From: Chara braunii
Taxonomy: Eukaryota > Streptophyta > Charophyceae > Charales > Characeae
Reading direction: 5' to 3'
Length of the DNA: 23,274 nt
Assembly: GCA_003427395.1 (NCBI GenBank)
Contig: BFEA01000033.1
Coordinates: forward strand, 1,938,799 to 1,962,072
Shown: positions 1 through 8,929 of the stretch, one piece after another
Position numbering within the stretch: position 1 is the first letter of the stretch
Layout: the number at the start of each line of letters is the position of its first letter
Program-made: the position numbers and the translations under genes
The notes under the pieces: model-generated
Told to the model about the DNA's origin: nothing
Seen by the model: the letters and a program-made list of their open reading frames with translations, nothing else
Database searches by the model: none

Positions 1-168
1 GTATACGAAGTGTGTTCGGGGGTGCATCGGGGAGGGGGAGTGGCGGTCTTATGTTTGTTTCTAATTGCAATACATAAAACACATATCGCGGAGGGTCTTC
101 TTATTACTAAATCATTAATCTGTTGGTCTTGTTTTATTTTTTTTCCCAAATTGCACTAATTTGCAAAG

Positions 169-1048
169 GCGAAGCAGCACACGTGGAGGTACTGCTGGCG
201 AACAAACAGAGCAACAAACCGGGGGTTTTAGAAAGAAAATGAAAGACAGACTGTTTCGTTTAGTGGCGAAGGTCTTTGCTTTTTCTGCAGCAAAGGATGC
301 GACGCTGTACCCATCGGAGGACAGTTTTTTCACGGCACTGCAAACAACTGTCAAATTGATAGGAGAACATGCGGAGGAAGGACTACGGTTGCACATGGCA
401 GCGAACGAAATCCGAGCTGTGATCGGGGAATGCAATCGGATTATGACAACGGTCCGAGGCGAGATATCATGGCAATTGAAGCATTGGTTTTGGGTCGAAA
501 AAGGTCTGTCGCTGGTCGGGTCAGCTCAAACGGATTACCAGCTTCCGACTCGCAACAGGATGCGGACAGAGATGAAGGGGAACACAATATGGAGAAGGAG
601 CGGCAATGATCCGTGGGGCGCTCCTCCTTTCAAGACAACACTGACAAAAGTTTTTCAAATGAGAAGAGATGGCATCAACCTTGGCGTAACGTTGCAGCAA
701 CTAGCATTTGCGGAGCTGGTACTGAAAAGTGAAGTCGAGCAGACGGCAAAGACCAGTAAAGCAGCGGACCAAATACAGAAACTTGCAGCTATCAAGAAAG
801 AGATCGCTGCATCGGTCCGCTCCCGAGACACGGTCTTAAGCTTTTGTATCTTCAAGCTCGACCGTGTTGTTTCTGTTGCAGACAAGACCCTCGCATTGTA
901 CAGAGTTGGGTTGCCTGCTGTGCAGATGGGAGACACCAATAACATGACTACAACATATGATGATTTTGACCTTGAGTTCATTGCGCACATCGTGGACAAA
1001 TGTGCGGGCAGAGAGAGAGACGAAGAACGTTTGTGCATAAGACCGTGA
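169..1048 (+). CDS. Unrecognised protein, probable 3-prime terminal exon
   Basis: This is the longest convincing open frame in the window. It runs in frame from about base 119 to a TGA at 1046-1048. A pyrimidine-rich stretch ending in an AG at 167-168 looks like a splice acceptor, which would make this a terminal exon entered in phase 2; if it is a single exon, the first ATG is at 239. The product is basic and helix-rich. It has a tryptophan-rich patch (SWQLKHWFWVEKG, about 100 residues after the exon start), then NDPWGAPPFKTTLTKVFQMR, then a region with coiled-coil character rich in Lys, Glu and Ala (QQLAFAELVLKSEVEQTAKT...), and an acidic-to-basic tail. No signal peptide or membrane segment is seen. 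I do not recognise the family. A (GA)n tract follows within 160 bases. An antisense frame of 171 residues (655-1170) is regarded as a shadow. Confidence 0.55.
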
Positions 1049-1198
1049 AAAGGAGAAGAAGGGGTCCGAAAGTGGATCGAGGGGGGTTGGGGGTGGAACA
1101 AGGCCAGGGTGGGGAGGGAGGTGGGCGATGGTGTTGGAGGGGACATGAACTCACTGACAGTCAGTGGCATGACACACAGCTAATGAGGACCAAAGTGT

Positions 1199-1203
<5 letters not shown>

Positions 1204-1266
<63 letters not shown>
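1204..1266. repeat. (GA)n microsatellite
   Basis: Uninterrupted GA dinucleotide repeat of about 31 units, just downstream of the first reading frame. A short A run follows at about 1278-1288. The Arg-Glu reading frames across it are artefacts. Confidence 0.97.
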
Positions 1267-1268
<2 letters not shown>

Positions 1269-1776
1269 ATTATTTGAAAAAAAAAAAACTCTGGACAACT
1301 CTTTGGGCGGAGTGTACAATAAGCAAACATCCGTTATTTAATAAATGGTTTTGTACAAGATCTGCCGTGGATGTGTTTCAACCATGAAGTAGCATTTGCG
1401 TTTCGCATCTCACATTACTCACTATCAATTTATTGTACATATTGTTGCTTGTCTTGCAAGGATACGCAGTGCGTCATGTGTAATGTTGGTCAAAATATGT
1501 CAACGTATGATTTTGCAAGAACATGAATCGTTTGGGCCGTTTGCAGAAAACGCATTACGCACTTCGAAAAATGTTGAATATGATGTCACAAAGCAGTATT
1601 GGGCAGACACTACAAAACATGTTCATCTTAATACTGGGGGAGAAGTACATGACTGGTTGACTACTGCGTGCCATGTTCTTGTCGTGCATGGGAATGATGC
1701 TGGAAATTGGTACCCGGTAGCCAACCCGCGTGTGAATTTCGTATTGTCTATCAGTTTGGGAGGGAAGATGTTTCTT

Positions 1777-1784
<8 letters not shown>
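1267..1784. other. No gene seen; AT-rich stretch
   Basis: A 144-residue plus-strand frame (1396-1830) crosses this region but runs into the CA microsatellite and shows no domain or recognisable composition, so it is treated as chance. It could be 3-prime flanking or UTR sequence of the first reading frame. Confidence 0.4.
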
Positions 1785-1809
<25 letters not shown>

Positions 1810-1810
1810 A
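1785..1810. repeat. (CA)n microsatellite
   Basis: About 12 CA units preceded by a short CT run. Confidence 0.95.
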
Positions 1811-1884
1811 AAACAGGGTCAGTTTTCTGACGAATTTCAAATATTTCCAACAATATCTGAAATGTTCAACAGTTGGTCATCACA

Positions 1885-1950
1885 TTTTCAACAACATTTC
1901 AACAACTTGTAAACAATTTTTCAACAACTTTTCAACAACTTTTCAACAAT
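1885..1950. repeat. TTTCAACAAC short tandem repeat
   Basis: Five to six imperfect copies of a 10-12 base unit, TTTCAACAAC plus A or T, in an AT-rich neighbourhood. The surrounding stretch (1811-2220) contains no gene I can support. Confidence 0.8.
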
Positions 1951-2224
1951 TGAACAAGTGTTGAACACAGTGTCACATGTTTATGACATATGTTATCAAC
2001 GTTGAGTTCCTTCACTTTTGGTGGAACACATGACACTACCCCCGCCAAAATGTTTATTAACATGAAACCAACAGTTTAAAAGGGGTGCCCACATTTGATA
2101 AACTGCGCAAAAAATTGCCCATAATTTTTCTGTTGAATAGTTGTTTGATCGGGGCCCGGAGTCACCTTTTGTGATAATTTATATGCGATTATCCAGATTT
2201 CGATGTTTCACAGAAAACCTCCAA

Positions 2225-2424
2225 GATCATAGTAAACCCATCAAACAACAGGTATAGGGAACGAATCTCTCCGGCCTTCGGGCTAGCTCCTTGTTTTTCC
2301 TGGTAAGGAGTCGAGGTCGAACCAACCACAATTTCACCCCGTCCCGGTGAGGCCGGGGCTCGAACCTGTGACCTCGGATTAGAAGGTAGTTAAAGTTAAT
2401 TAGCCCTCTGAAAGACGAGGGCAT
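2225..2424 (-). mobile_element. tRNA(Arg)-like SINE or tRNA relic
   Basis: Read on the minus strand, the segment has a perfect pol III B box GGTTCGAGCCC (plus 2356-2366). Before it lies an anticodon-arm-like stretch, CCTTCTAATCC, which resembles the arm of tRNA-Arg(TCT). The 5-prime end forms a perfect GCCCTC/GAGGGC stem (plus 2403-2408 and 2417-2422). The A box is degenerate and the acceptor stem does not close, so it is not a functional tRNA gene. About 120 bases of unrelated body follow the tRNA-like part, as in SINEs. The 3-prime end and any target-site duplication are not clear, so the left boundary is approximate. Confidence 0.5.
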
Positions 2425-2837
2425 TACACTTAGCAGGTAAATGGTAGTTGGTAGTTAGATTCTTTCTGTTAATTTATTTTTATTGTTCTATTATTAGTTA
2501 GATTCGTTTTTTTTTTTCTTATTGTTTTCCTCTTTTTATCCTGGGGCTACTATCTGATAACTCACTTTCAGTGAATTCGGCCTTAATAAACGACCAGATT
2601 CATTTTCACGAAAACAACCTTACTTCAAGCACGTCGTCCGAAACACTGGTTCGTGTGCCCCGACTGAGCACTCGTCGAAGGAAAAACAGCGCGTGCGTAG
2701 CAGCGCACGAACGAAGATCGCAGCAGAAAAGCGAGAGCGGGATGAACAAAAGAGCAAAGCGCATGGAGGCAGAGGTGGAACGCGCGAAGGGAAGAAGGTG
2801 GTCATGCGGAAGAGGGAGGCGAACGACGACGACGACG

Positions 2838-2893
<56 letters not shown>

Positions 2894-2940
2894 AGAAGGA
2901 GGAAGAAGAAGAAGAAGGAGAGAGAGAAGGGGAGGGGAGG
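2838..2940. repeat. A54 run followed by a purine (GAA/GGA) tract
   Basis: There are 54 consecutive A bases (2838-2891), then GAA/GGA-rich purine sequence to about 2940. A run this long could be the tail of a retroposed sequence on the plus strand or a replication-slippage product. I could not define an element upstream of it. The poly-Lys and poly-Phe frames are artefacts. Confidence 0.9.
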
Positions 2941-3099
2941 CTATCATGCACAAAGGAGTGAGGGTGCGACTGGACAAGAACGAGCGAGGCACAATGGATA
3001 GAGAACGACATGGAACATATCAAGAATAAGGGAGAAACCGCACGCAGATTCGGGAAGCGAGAAGAAGAAGAAAAAGAAGAGAGAAAGTGAGAGGATACT

Positions 3100-3250
3100 C
3101 ACCTGCCCCATTACTTACCATATGTGAGGGTGGAAGCTTGCAGAGGGAGTCGAACATTGATTGGCAGGCGATGACGACAAGAAGAGAGAGAGAATTCTCC
3201 ATAGACAGGATGAGCAACGTGGTGGCCAACAGGTAAGTCTCCAACCCCGC
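3100..3250 (-). other. Possible minus-strand exon with two donor sites
   Basis: On the minus strand an open stretch encodes a hydrophobic segment (ETYLLATTLLILSMENSLSL...). It ends at two strong donor consensus sites, ATG/GTAAGT and CAG/GTGAGT, 15 bases apart near plus 3100-3118. Its phase does not join directly to the nearest upstream candidate exon (3941-3978), so either an exon is missing or this is chance. A good plus-strand donor (CAG/GTAAGT, near 3233) lies in the same place. Confidence 0.2.
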
Positions 3251-3331
3251 GACTGTAAACGCCCTACCTCCATCAATAGAATAAGCGGAATCGTATGAAT
3301 TTTCTACTATAACAAGGAAATATGTCATACT

Positions 3332-3380
3332 CGTGTGTGTGTGTGTGTGTGTGTATGTATGTGTGTGTGAGTGTGTGTAA
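3332..3380. repeat. (GT)n microsatellite
   Basis: Interrupted GT repeat containing GTAT and GTGA variants. Confidence 0.93.
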
Positions 3381-3940
3381 GTGACGAGACGTGTTGCCGA
3401 CCACATGCTACTTTCGTCGATAAGACGGGCGAAATCGAGTGAATCTTTCGCCAGTACATGAAAATATACACTGTCGGACTTGTTACGTGTGAGTGTGAGA
3501 GATAGAGGGAGTTCAACTCCCTGATGAGTCGGTGAAACTTCGAACGAACAGCCTGCTACGGTCCCTGGTCCGATGGCGTCTTCAAGGATGCACCTGGCTT
3601 GGCAAATGGCTAATGTACATTTGTTTTGATTTCATTTTTATTTTAATCATTTCTTTGTTTTAACTTTACTATTATTATTTTTAGTCTTTATAATTCTCGA
3701 AAGAAAACGACAAAGAAACGATCGGTGGAGAGTAGGAAGAAATGAGTGCGCGGTCTGAGCGAACGTGCGGATGTAATGACGGGGGCAATAAACTTGATGA
3801 CTGACGACGAAGGAGATATGTGGGTAGAAGAAGATGGAAAAAGCACGTGGAAGAAGAGGAAGGCGTGCGGGGATTATGGCAACCAGCGAGAGACAGAAAA
3901 AGGTAGTCGCAATATTGAGTGTATAGTGGGAATTTCTCAC

Positions 3941-3978
3941 CTGGATCTCTGCCTCGTTGACACGCTTTCCGAACTCAG
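3941..3978 (-). CDS. Candidate short exon of a minus-strand gene
   Basis: Read on the minus strand, an acceptor TAG at 3979-3980 precedes 38 open bases encoding (A)EFGKRVNEAEIQ. The segment ends exactly at a strong donor, CAG/GTGAGA. It enters in phase 1, matching the phase in which the 4295-4467 candidate leaves, and exits in phase 0. Length and phase fit, but the segment is too short for a family assignment. Confidence 0.25.
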
Positions 3979-4136
3979 CTATCTACAGTTGTCTGCCACG
4001 TCATCTTAACTCGGTAACCATCGTGCCCTTGCAGGAATAAGCATCGCTGACATTCGTTTAGTCGATTTTGTTTGTTTTCCTGGTTGTGATTTACTTCCGC
4101 TATCCCCCTGTCGTATTATTGTATTGTGTATCGTAC

Positions 4137-4173
4137 CGAGAGAGAAAGAGAGAGAGAGGGAGAGAGAGAGAGG
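4137..4173. repeat. GA-rich simple sequence
   Basis: Imperfect GA repeat lying in what would be the intron between the 4295-4467 and 3941-3978 candidate exons. Confidence 0.85.
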
Positions 4174-4294
4174 AAGTGCGTATGTGTGCGTAAGAGTTAA
4201 AGAGAGGGAAGGAGAGGAGGCGTAGGGTGGTCCTTGGGTGAAAGTGGCATCTGTGTGTTGTGGAACGAGATTGTGAGTGAGGCGAGAGACATAC

Positions 4295-4467
4295 CTGGTG
4301 CTGGAAGCGTGCGACATTGGTCGTTGTAGGCTCGTACTTCAGGAAAGTTGTTGATGTCATCTTTAGGCATTGTAGTATAAGCTAGATAGGATCTTCCATC
4401 TGTAGTTTGGGCTTCGAGCGCCAGATAGGATATCAACATTGGTTCTTCATTGATGATGATGATGAGA
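4295..4467 (-). CDS. Candidate exon of an unrecognised minus-strand gene
   Basis: Read on the minus strand this is 173 open bases between an AG acceptor (4468-4469) and a donor, CCAG/GTATGT. It encodes 57 full codons with protein-like composition, including NEEPMLISYLALEAQ, DGRSYLAYTTMPKDD and FPEVRAYNDQCRTLPAP. Entry phase 2 matches the exit of the 6622-6668 candidate, and exit phase 1 matches the entry of 3941-3978. The acceptor lacks a strong pyrimidine tract and an in-frame stop lies just upstream, so the exon cannot extend further. I do not recognise the protein. This is the most gene-like piece of the minus-strand chain, but it has no independent support. Confidence 0.33.
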
Positions 4468-4633
4468 CTTTACCAGCATTGTCAATTTTGAGCTCTTGGT
4501 GTCTTCTTATTTGGTGAAACTCGTGATGCAATTATGTTGTTGGTTCGAGGTCACGACTATCTGGTCTTGTGTATATGGTACAGTTTGATTTCCGAAGTTC
4601 GCTGTCATTTTAATTGAATTGATTTTGTATTAC

Positions 4634-4658
4634 TACTATTATATTATTATTATTATTG

Positions 4659-4715
<57 letters not shown>

Positions 4716-4726
4716 ATTATTTATTT
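4634..4726. repeat. (ATT)n microsatellite
   Basis: Long ATT trinucleotide repeat with few interruptions. The stretch 4480-4780 around it is AT-rich with no gene seen. Confidence 0.95.
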
Positions 4727-5020
4727 TACATACAGACTCATTTTCTTTCACACTTCACATGCATATAAACAGGAGGCACAACGAACCAACGCCAAGCGCC
4801 CACTCAAAACTCAGATATATGGTAACCGAGAGCACAGTTTAGATTCAAGTTCACTTCAATGGCTATGGCGACTCAACGCCCACACAACTCTCTCTATTCA
4901 CAAGGATCACCCTGGATATCCCACACGCTTGCACACTGACTCTCATGCACTCACATGCACGCTGACTCGGCCATGGCCGCTCAACCCTGCTGGATGTGGC
5001 TGCGCAGCCTCTTCTTGCCC

Positions 5021-5280
5021 ACTTCGTCTTCAGGCAACCTGCAAACCATTTTCGCACAAGACGCTGTAACAGTGCTTCCGCATGGCTCACGCATGAATGG
5101 ATAAATGGTTGGGCGCTGCCTCTTGATTTATACTTTTGCAGCTCGTTGGTCTGACCCTTTCCCATGCCCGTAGTGCACACAGTCCCATGCGGTACTTGCT
5201 TGACTGGACCAGGACTGACTAGGACAGGGACTGCTGACTCAACACGAGTAGACTCCCCCACCTGTCCACTTGCCTCAGCC
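5021..5280 (+). repeat. LTR-like direct repeat, left copy
   Basis: This segment aligns along its length with 6175-6435. Shared landmarks in the same order are CACTTCGTCTT, GGCAA(C/T)CTGCA, GCTTCCGCAT, GCTGCCTC, a TATA-like TTTATACTT, GACTGG/GACTAG clusters and a closing CTTGCCT. By eye identity is roughly 60-70 percent with small indels. A diverged direct pair about 1.15 kb apart with a TATA motif inside resembles the LTRs of a small non-autonomous retrotransposon, but TG...CA ends and a target-site duplication were not found. A segmental duplication is the alternative. Confidence 0.5.
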
Positions 5281-5296
5281 TAATCATGGGCAACTT

Positions 5297-5322
5297 CGAA
5301 AGGTCCCTGCTAGGACCTTTCG
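5297..5322. repeat. Perfect 10-pair hairpin
   Basis: CGAAAGGTCC (5297-5306) and GGACCTTTCG (5313-5322) are perfect inverted repeats around a 6-base loop. The structure sits immediately inside the left LTR-like copy. Confidence 0.85.
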
Positions 5323-5444
5323 GAAGCTTCAGTCCTGGACTTTCGGACACTGCAACAGCTATGACCTTAACCCCCAAGGGACAGACCTACGGTACGAGAC
5401 CCGACGGCTACATTGGCCTGCGGCAGACAAGCGGACAGACAAAA

Positions 5445-5620
5445 ACGAGTAGACAAACAGACACCGACAGACGAACTGACAGGGACAGAAAGGGACGGAC
5501 ATATGCAGACACGCAGACAGACGGACACAGACGAACACAAACTGGCAGACGAACAGACAAACGGATAAGGATCGACACAGACAGAAAATAGACATACAAA
5601 CAGATAGTCAGATAGACTAT
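5445..5620. repeat. GACAGA-type degenerate simple repeat
   Basis: Run of ACAGAC/GACGAAC-like units (GACAGACAAA, GACGGACA and similar), with G on one strand and C on the other about evenly spaced. It merges into the 59-base satellite at about 5630. Thr-Asp-Arg frames across it are artefacts. Confidence 0.8.
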
Positions 5621-5635
5621 TTTGTCACATCTCGA

Positions 5636-6040
5636 CAGACTGTCTGTGCGTGTGCAGATCGAGTCTGCGTGCGAACAGACTGTCTGTGTGAGAACAGACT
5701 GTTTGTGCGTGTACACCTCGGGTCTGCGTGCGGACAGACTGTCTGTGTGAGAACGGACTGTCTGTGCGTGTACACCCCGTGTCTGTGTGCGAACAGACTG
5801 TCTGTGTGAAGACAGACTCTCTGTGTGTATGCAGACCGTGTCTGCATATGAATAGACTTTCAGAATGAGAATAGGTTGTCTGTATGTGTGGAGACCGTGT
5901 CTGCATGTGAACAGACTGTCTGGGTGTCGACAAACTGTGTATCTGTGAGGGAATAAACTGTGTCTGTGTGTGTGCAGAATGTGTCTGCATGTGAACAGAC
6001 TATCTGTGTGTCGACAGACTGTGTGTCTGTGTGTACATAG
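5636..6040. repeat. Satellite with exact 59-base higher-order period
   Basis: The palindromic core CAGACTGTCTG or a variant starts at 5636, 5676, 5695, 5735, 5754, 5794, 5813, 5853, 5872, 5912 and 5931. Spacing alternates 40 and 19 bases, giving a strict 59-base unit for five full periods. Later copies (about 5952, 5996, 6015) are out of register. The spacers read TGTGCGTGTACACC..GTCTGCGTGCGAA and TGTGTGAGAA. Cys- or Thr-rich frames across it are artefacts. It is enclosed by the LTR-like pair. Confidence 0.88.
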
Positions 6041-6174
6041 GTTGTGAGTGTGTGGTCATATTTGCTATACAACCCCGAAAAGTTGACTGCATCAAACTGA
6101 CTCATCTGACTTTTTACAGGCGCACACACATGGACCTACTAGTATTGACCCTACCTACTAATCTTTGACACAAC

Positions 6175-6435
6175 TCACTTCGTCTTTGGGCAATCTGCAG
6201 ACCTCCGTAGCACGAGCTGCAGTGGCAGCGCTTCCGCATCCTCAGCAACGGAAAGTGTGTATAGCTCGTCGCTGCCTCCTTATTTATACTTGGTTTTGAC
6301 TTGGTTCGTCGATGCCGCCCGAGCCCAGGGGATGCGCAGTTCCACTTTGCAATACTGACTAGACCAGGTAGACAACGGGACTAGGTACCGCTGACTGGAC
6401 TAGGTAAGACTGCCCGCTTGACCGCTTGCCTACAG
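6175..6435 (+). repeat. LTR-like direct repeat, right copy
   Basis: Partner of 5021-5280 in the same orientation, with landmarks CACTTCGTCTT, GCTTCCGCAT, GTCGCTGCCTCC, TTATTTATACTT, CTGACTAGACCAGG and GCTTGCCTACAG. See the left copy for interpretation and alternatives. Confidence 0.5.
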
Positions 6436-6621
6436 ACCTGCAGTTCAAGCTCACACGAGTTAACTGATACGGTATATGGGTAAGGACGAGACCTGGGATC
6501 GAGCCTGGGAACTGTGTCTGCTATCGTAAAAGTGATACCCGTTTCAACTGTATCACTATCCGAGAAAGAGAGGAAGATAGAAAGAAAGAGAGAAGTGAGT
6601 TGGTGATGTAGGGACACGTAC

Positions 6622-6668
6622 CTGGTCTGGCGGCAGTTTGCTTGAGCATCGATATCTTGTAGTTCAAT
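6622..6668 (-). CDS. Candidate short exon of a minus-strand gene
   Basis: Read on the minus strand, 47 open bases encode IELQDIDAQANCRQT plus two bases and end at a donor, CCAG/GTACGT. With the acceptor GAAG just upstream it enters in phase 0; an alternative acceptor at 6686-6687 would extend it to encode a further (V)TSQLK. Exit phase 2 fits the 4295-4467 candidate. The intervening 2.15 kb would be an intron holding the LTR-like pair and the satellite. Function is unknown. Confidence 0.25.
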
Positions 6669-7098
6669 CTTCAGTTGTGAAGTGACTTTAGTTATGCATT
6701 AAAATCTAATCTAGTATAGGTATCAGTTATAAGTTGAGCGTCATATCAAAAGCTGAACATTGTATTCATTGTTGAGATTGGAGAAAGAGGGTGCATGCCA
6801 CTACATCAGGGTTACTACATAGGAATCCACATTGTGACTCTACTTATTGTTTGATACACGACTATCAGGTTTACAATGTGGAAAATGCTTTCAAGATTAC
6901 TATACAGCACTCCCGCTCCGATTCCATGCACTAGCAACCACGTTTGATGAGTAAGCATGGTCGACAGTTAGAAGGAGATTAGAACAAGCACAGAAAAAGG
7001 AAAAGGAGAGAATGAGAGAGAATGAGGATGAAGGGAAAAAATAGGGAATGGGATTGAGGAGGAAAGAGAGAGAGAACGAGGAGAGAGTACATGCTTAC

Positions 7099-7117
7099 AT
7101 TGTCAATCTTTTGTCGC
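7099..7117 (-). CDS. Very small candidate exon
   Basis: Nineteen bases lie between an AACAG acceptor and a donor, AAT/GTAAGC, on the minus strand, encoding (R)RQKIDN. It is included only because its phases (2 in, 0 out) bridge the 9651-9692 and 6622-6668 candidates. An exon this short can easily arise by chance. Confidence 0.12.
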
Positions 7118-7189
7118 CTGTTGTAGTTGTATTGAACCAGAATAATAGTTTTTATACATTCGTTACGTCAATATTGTTGTTGTTATTGT

Positions 7190-7195
7190 TATGAA

Positions 7196-7237
<42 letters not shown>

Positions 7238-7250
7238 CATCATCATCAGT
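7190..7250. repeat. (ATT)n / (ATC)n microsatellite
   Basis: ATT trinucleotide repeat turning into ATC at its right end. No gene is seen between 6690 and 7513. A plus-strand 90-residue frame from 7307 has no recognisable content. Confidence 0.93.
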
Positions 7251-7513
7251 ATTGGTGATTTATGCTATTGTTTGGCCAAGGTCTAAAATGACGAGGATGT
7301 GCGGCATTGAGGAGGAGAAGAAACATCATCGCATTTGTGATGGTATATACCTCCTCCGTCTTTCTCTATTCTTATCATTTTCTCTTGGAAACCTATCTCT
7401 TCCGCTATAAATATTTTGATGGTGTGTTTTTCACTGAACTGTGTATGTTCTCTTTTGCTAATTATAAAAGTTCAGAAAATCATTGTATAAACCAAACAAA
7501 CGGACAACAGGGC

Positions 7514-7569
7514 GATTGTGGGAGCTCTGCCGGAGTTCAGGAGGAACTATGGAGGCAGGGAACTATAAG
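7514..7569 (+). repeat. HA family left block, copy 1
   Basis: Starts GATTGTGGGAGCTCTGCCGG and ends at a splice-donor-like AAG/GTACGC. It is collinear with 12911-12966 over exactly 56 bases without gaps. Similarity fades over the next 60 or so bases but can still be followed through CCTT.ATCTC.TTC. Confidence 0.75.
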
Positions 7570-7847
7570 GTACGCATGACCTTATCTCTTCCTGTATCCT
7601 TTACTAAGTTACGACTCTCTATTAAACTGCATGTGTGGATGTATGCTATACATCTTTTTGTTTTCTTCAGGATTAAAATTTTCAGAAAGAAGTGAATGAA
7701 CGTACGATTGAAGTAAGAATCATGCCTGATGAAATAAAATAACCTAGGAAGAATAAAAAAGGAACCTAGTCTACTTGGTTCTGAAACATAAGGTCGTGTG
7801 ATGGAGACTCCCGAGGGGTCGTCACACTGTTTGCATGAACTGACTAA

Positions 7848-7894
7848 GATGGATGACAGGGTACTTGCCGTGCAAAGTTACCCTGTCATTCATC
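7848..7894. repeat. Array 1 hairpin with 16-pair stem
   Basis: GATGGATGACAGGGTA (7848-7863) pairs with TACCCTGTCATTCATC (7879-7894), one G-T wobble, loop of 15 bases containing GCCGTGC. It is the longest stem of array 1. Confidence 0.9.
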
Positions 7895-8375
7895 TGCCTA
7901 AAGTGACAATTTGATGAAATGTCTGTTTGATTTCAGCATTAGTGATGAGAAACTGTCGTGCAGTTTTTTTGTTACCTTACAGGCTAGGTCTAGAAACTAA
8001 TCCGGTACTCCCGTGGGGTACATATCTTCAAACGACTAACAAAAGCAAAGGTAGTTGGAGGCTCCCGTGGGGCTCTCCTATCACAGATCTGACCAAACTT
8101 GGAACGGAACTGAGTACTCACCGTGCGAGTACACGAACCCATAAGTCTGGGTCGATCTGTCCGACTTCCCGTGGGAGTCAATATACATTTTGCTCATTTA
8201 CGATGCATAGGCCAGGTAGGTGAACTGTCAGGGCAACTCAACCAAGAGTTGTTTTGATTGATCTCCTATGCCTCAAACTGGTAGTACGATGACTCCCGGG
8301 AGGGTTATCCGAATACTTATTTAATTCGGGGGTCAACTAACGGGGGGAAGGAATGAGGTGATTGTGTTTGAACAA

Positions 8376-8408
8376 TAGAAGGATACTCCCGGGTGAGTAA
8401 TCCTTCTA
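8376..8408. repeat. Array 1 hairpin, 13 pairs with one bulge
   Basis: TAGAAGGAT pairs with ATCCTTCTA and ACTC pairs with GAGT. A single A at 8399 is bulged and the loop is CCGGGT. Confidence 0.9.
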
Positions 8409-8621
8409 CTTGTTTGGGCATGACTGATGGATGGTATAAATAAGTACTAACGATTTATCTGTTTAACATTGAAGCAGGATATAGGAGGCTCCCGTGGGGT
8501 CATCCTATTGCTTGCTCGACCCTATCTTGTCAAGTATAAAAAGATACTCCAGCAAAGGGAGGATCTGGTGTTTTCCTGAGTCCGCTAACGTAATCTCAGC
8601 TCGTCTGACTCTGAGAAAGCA

Positions 8622-8650
8622 GTAGGGTGACTCTCGCAGGGTCATCCTAT
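8622..8650. repeat. Array 1 hairpin, 12 pairs including G-T wobbles
   Basis: GTAGGGTGACTC pairs with GGGTCATCCTAT around the loop TCGCA. Three pairs are G-T, as expected for selection on RNA pairing. Confidence 0.88.
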
Positions 8651-8685
8651 TACACTTTTGAGGATAGACTGAGCTCTAATCAAGG

Positions 8686-8721
8686 AGTAATAGGAGGTTT
8701 CCGTGAAGACCACCTATTACT
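8686..8721. repeat. Array 1 hairpin, 15 pairs with one mismatch
   Basis: AGTAATAGG pairs with CCTATTACT. Beyond one A/A mismatch, GGT pairs with ACC, and inside that TTC pairs with GAA around CGT. Confidence 0.88.
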
Positions 8722-8891
8722 AACTTGAATTCCGTACTGGATCTGGAGTGTTTTTTTTTGAAAGTTTGGTCAATCAGGACCTCCTAACTACCTGTTTAAC
8801 TAATAAAAGGATGCTCTCATATGAGTTATCCGGTCGCCCGTATAAGATTGTTTGAGATAATTGAGTGCATAATGACTGTATGAACTTTGAA

Positions 8892-8929
8892 GAGTGGTTG
8901 AGTGCTCCCGTGAAACTACTCGATTACTC
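8892..8929. repeat. Array 1 hairpin, 12 pairs including wobbles
   Basis: GAGTGGTTGAGT (8892-8903) pairs with ACTCGATTACTC (8918-8929), all 12 positions Watson-Crick or G-T. The loop is GCTCCCGTGAAACT. Confidence 0.88.

Noticed and set aside
655-1170. 171-residue minus-strand frame opposite the first reading frame
   Set aside because: It is antisense to the better frame, Ser/Pro/Leu-rich, and has no splice or domain support.
2345-2424. Functional tRNA-Arg gene
   Set aside because: The B box is perfect but the acceptor and D arms do not fold as a tRNA.
2571-3029. Plus- and minus-strand frames of 100-152 residues crossing the A54 run
   Set aside because: Most of their length is poly-Lys or poly-Phe from simple sequence.
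5408-6129. Several His/Thr/Cys-rich frames on the minus strand
   Set aside because: They are translations of the 59-base satellite and the GACAGA repeat, which stays open in more than one frame.
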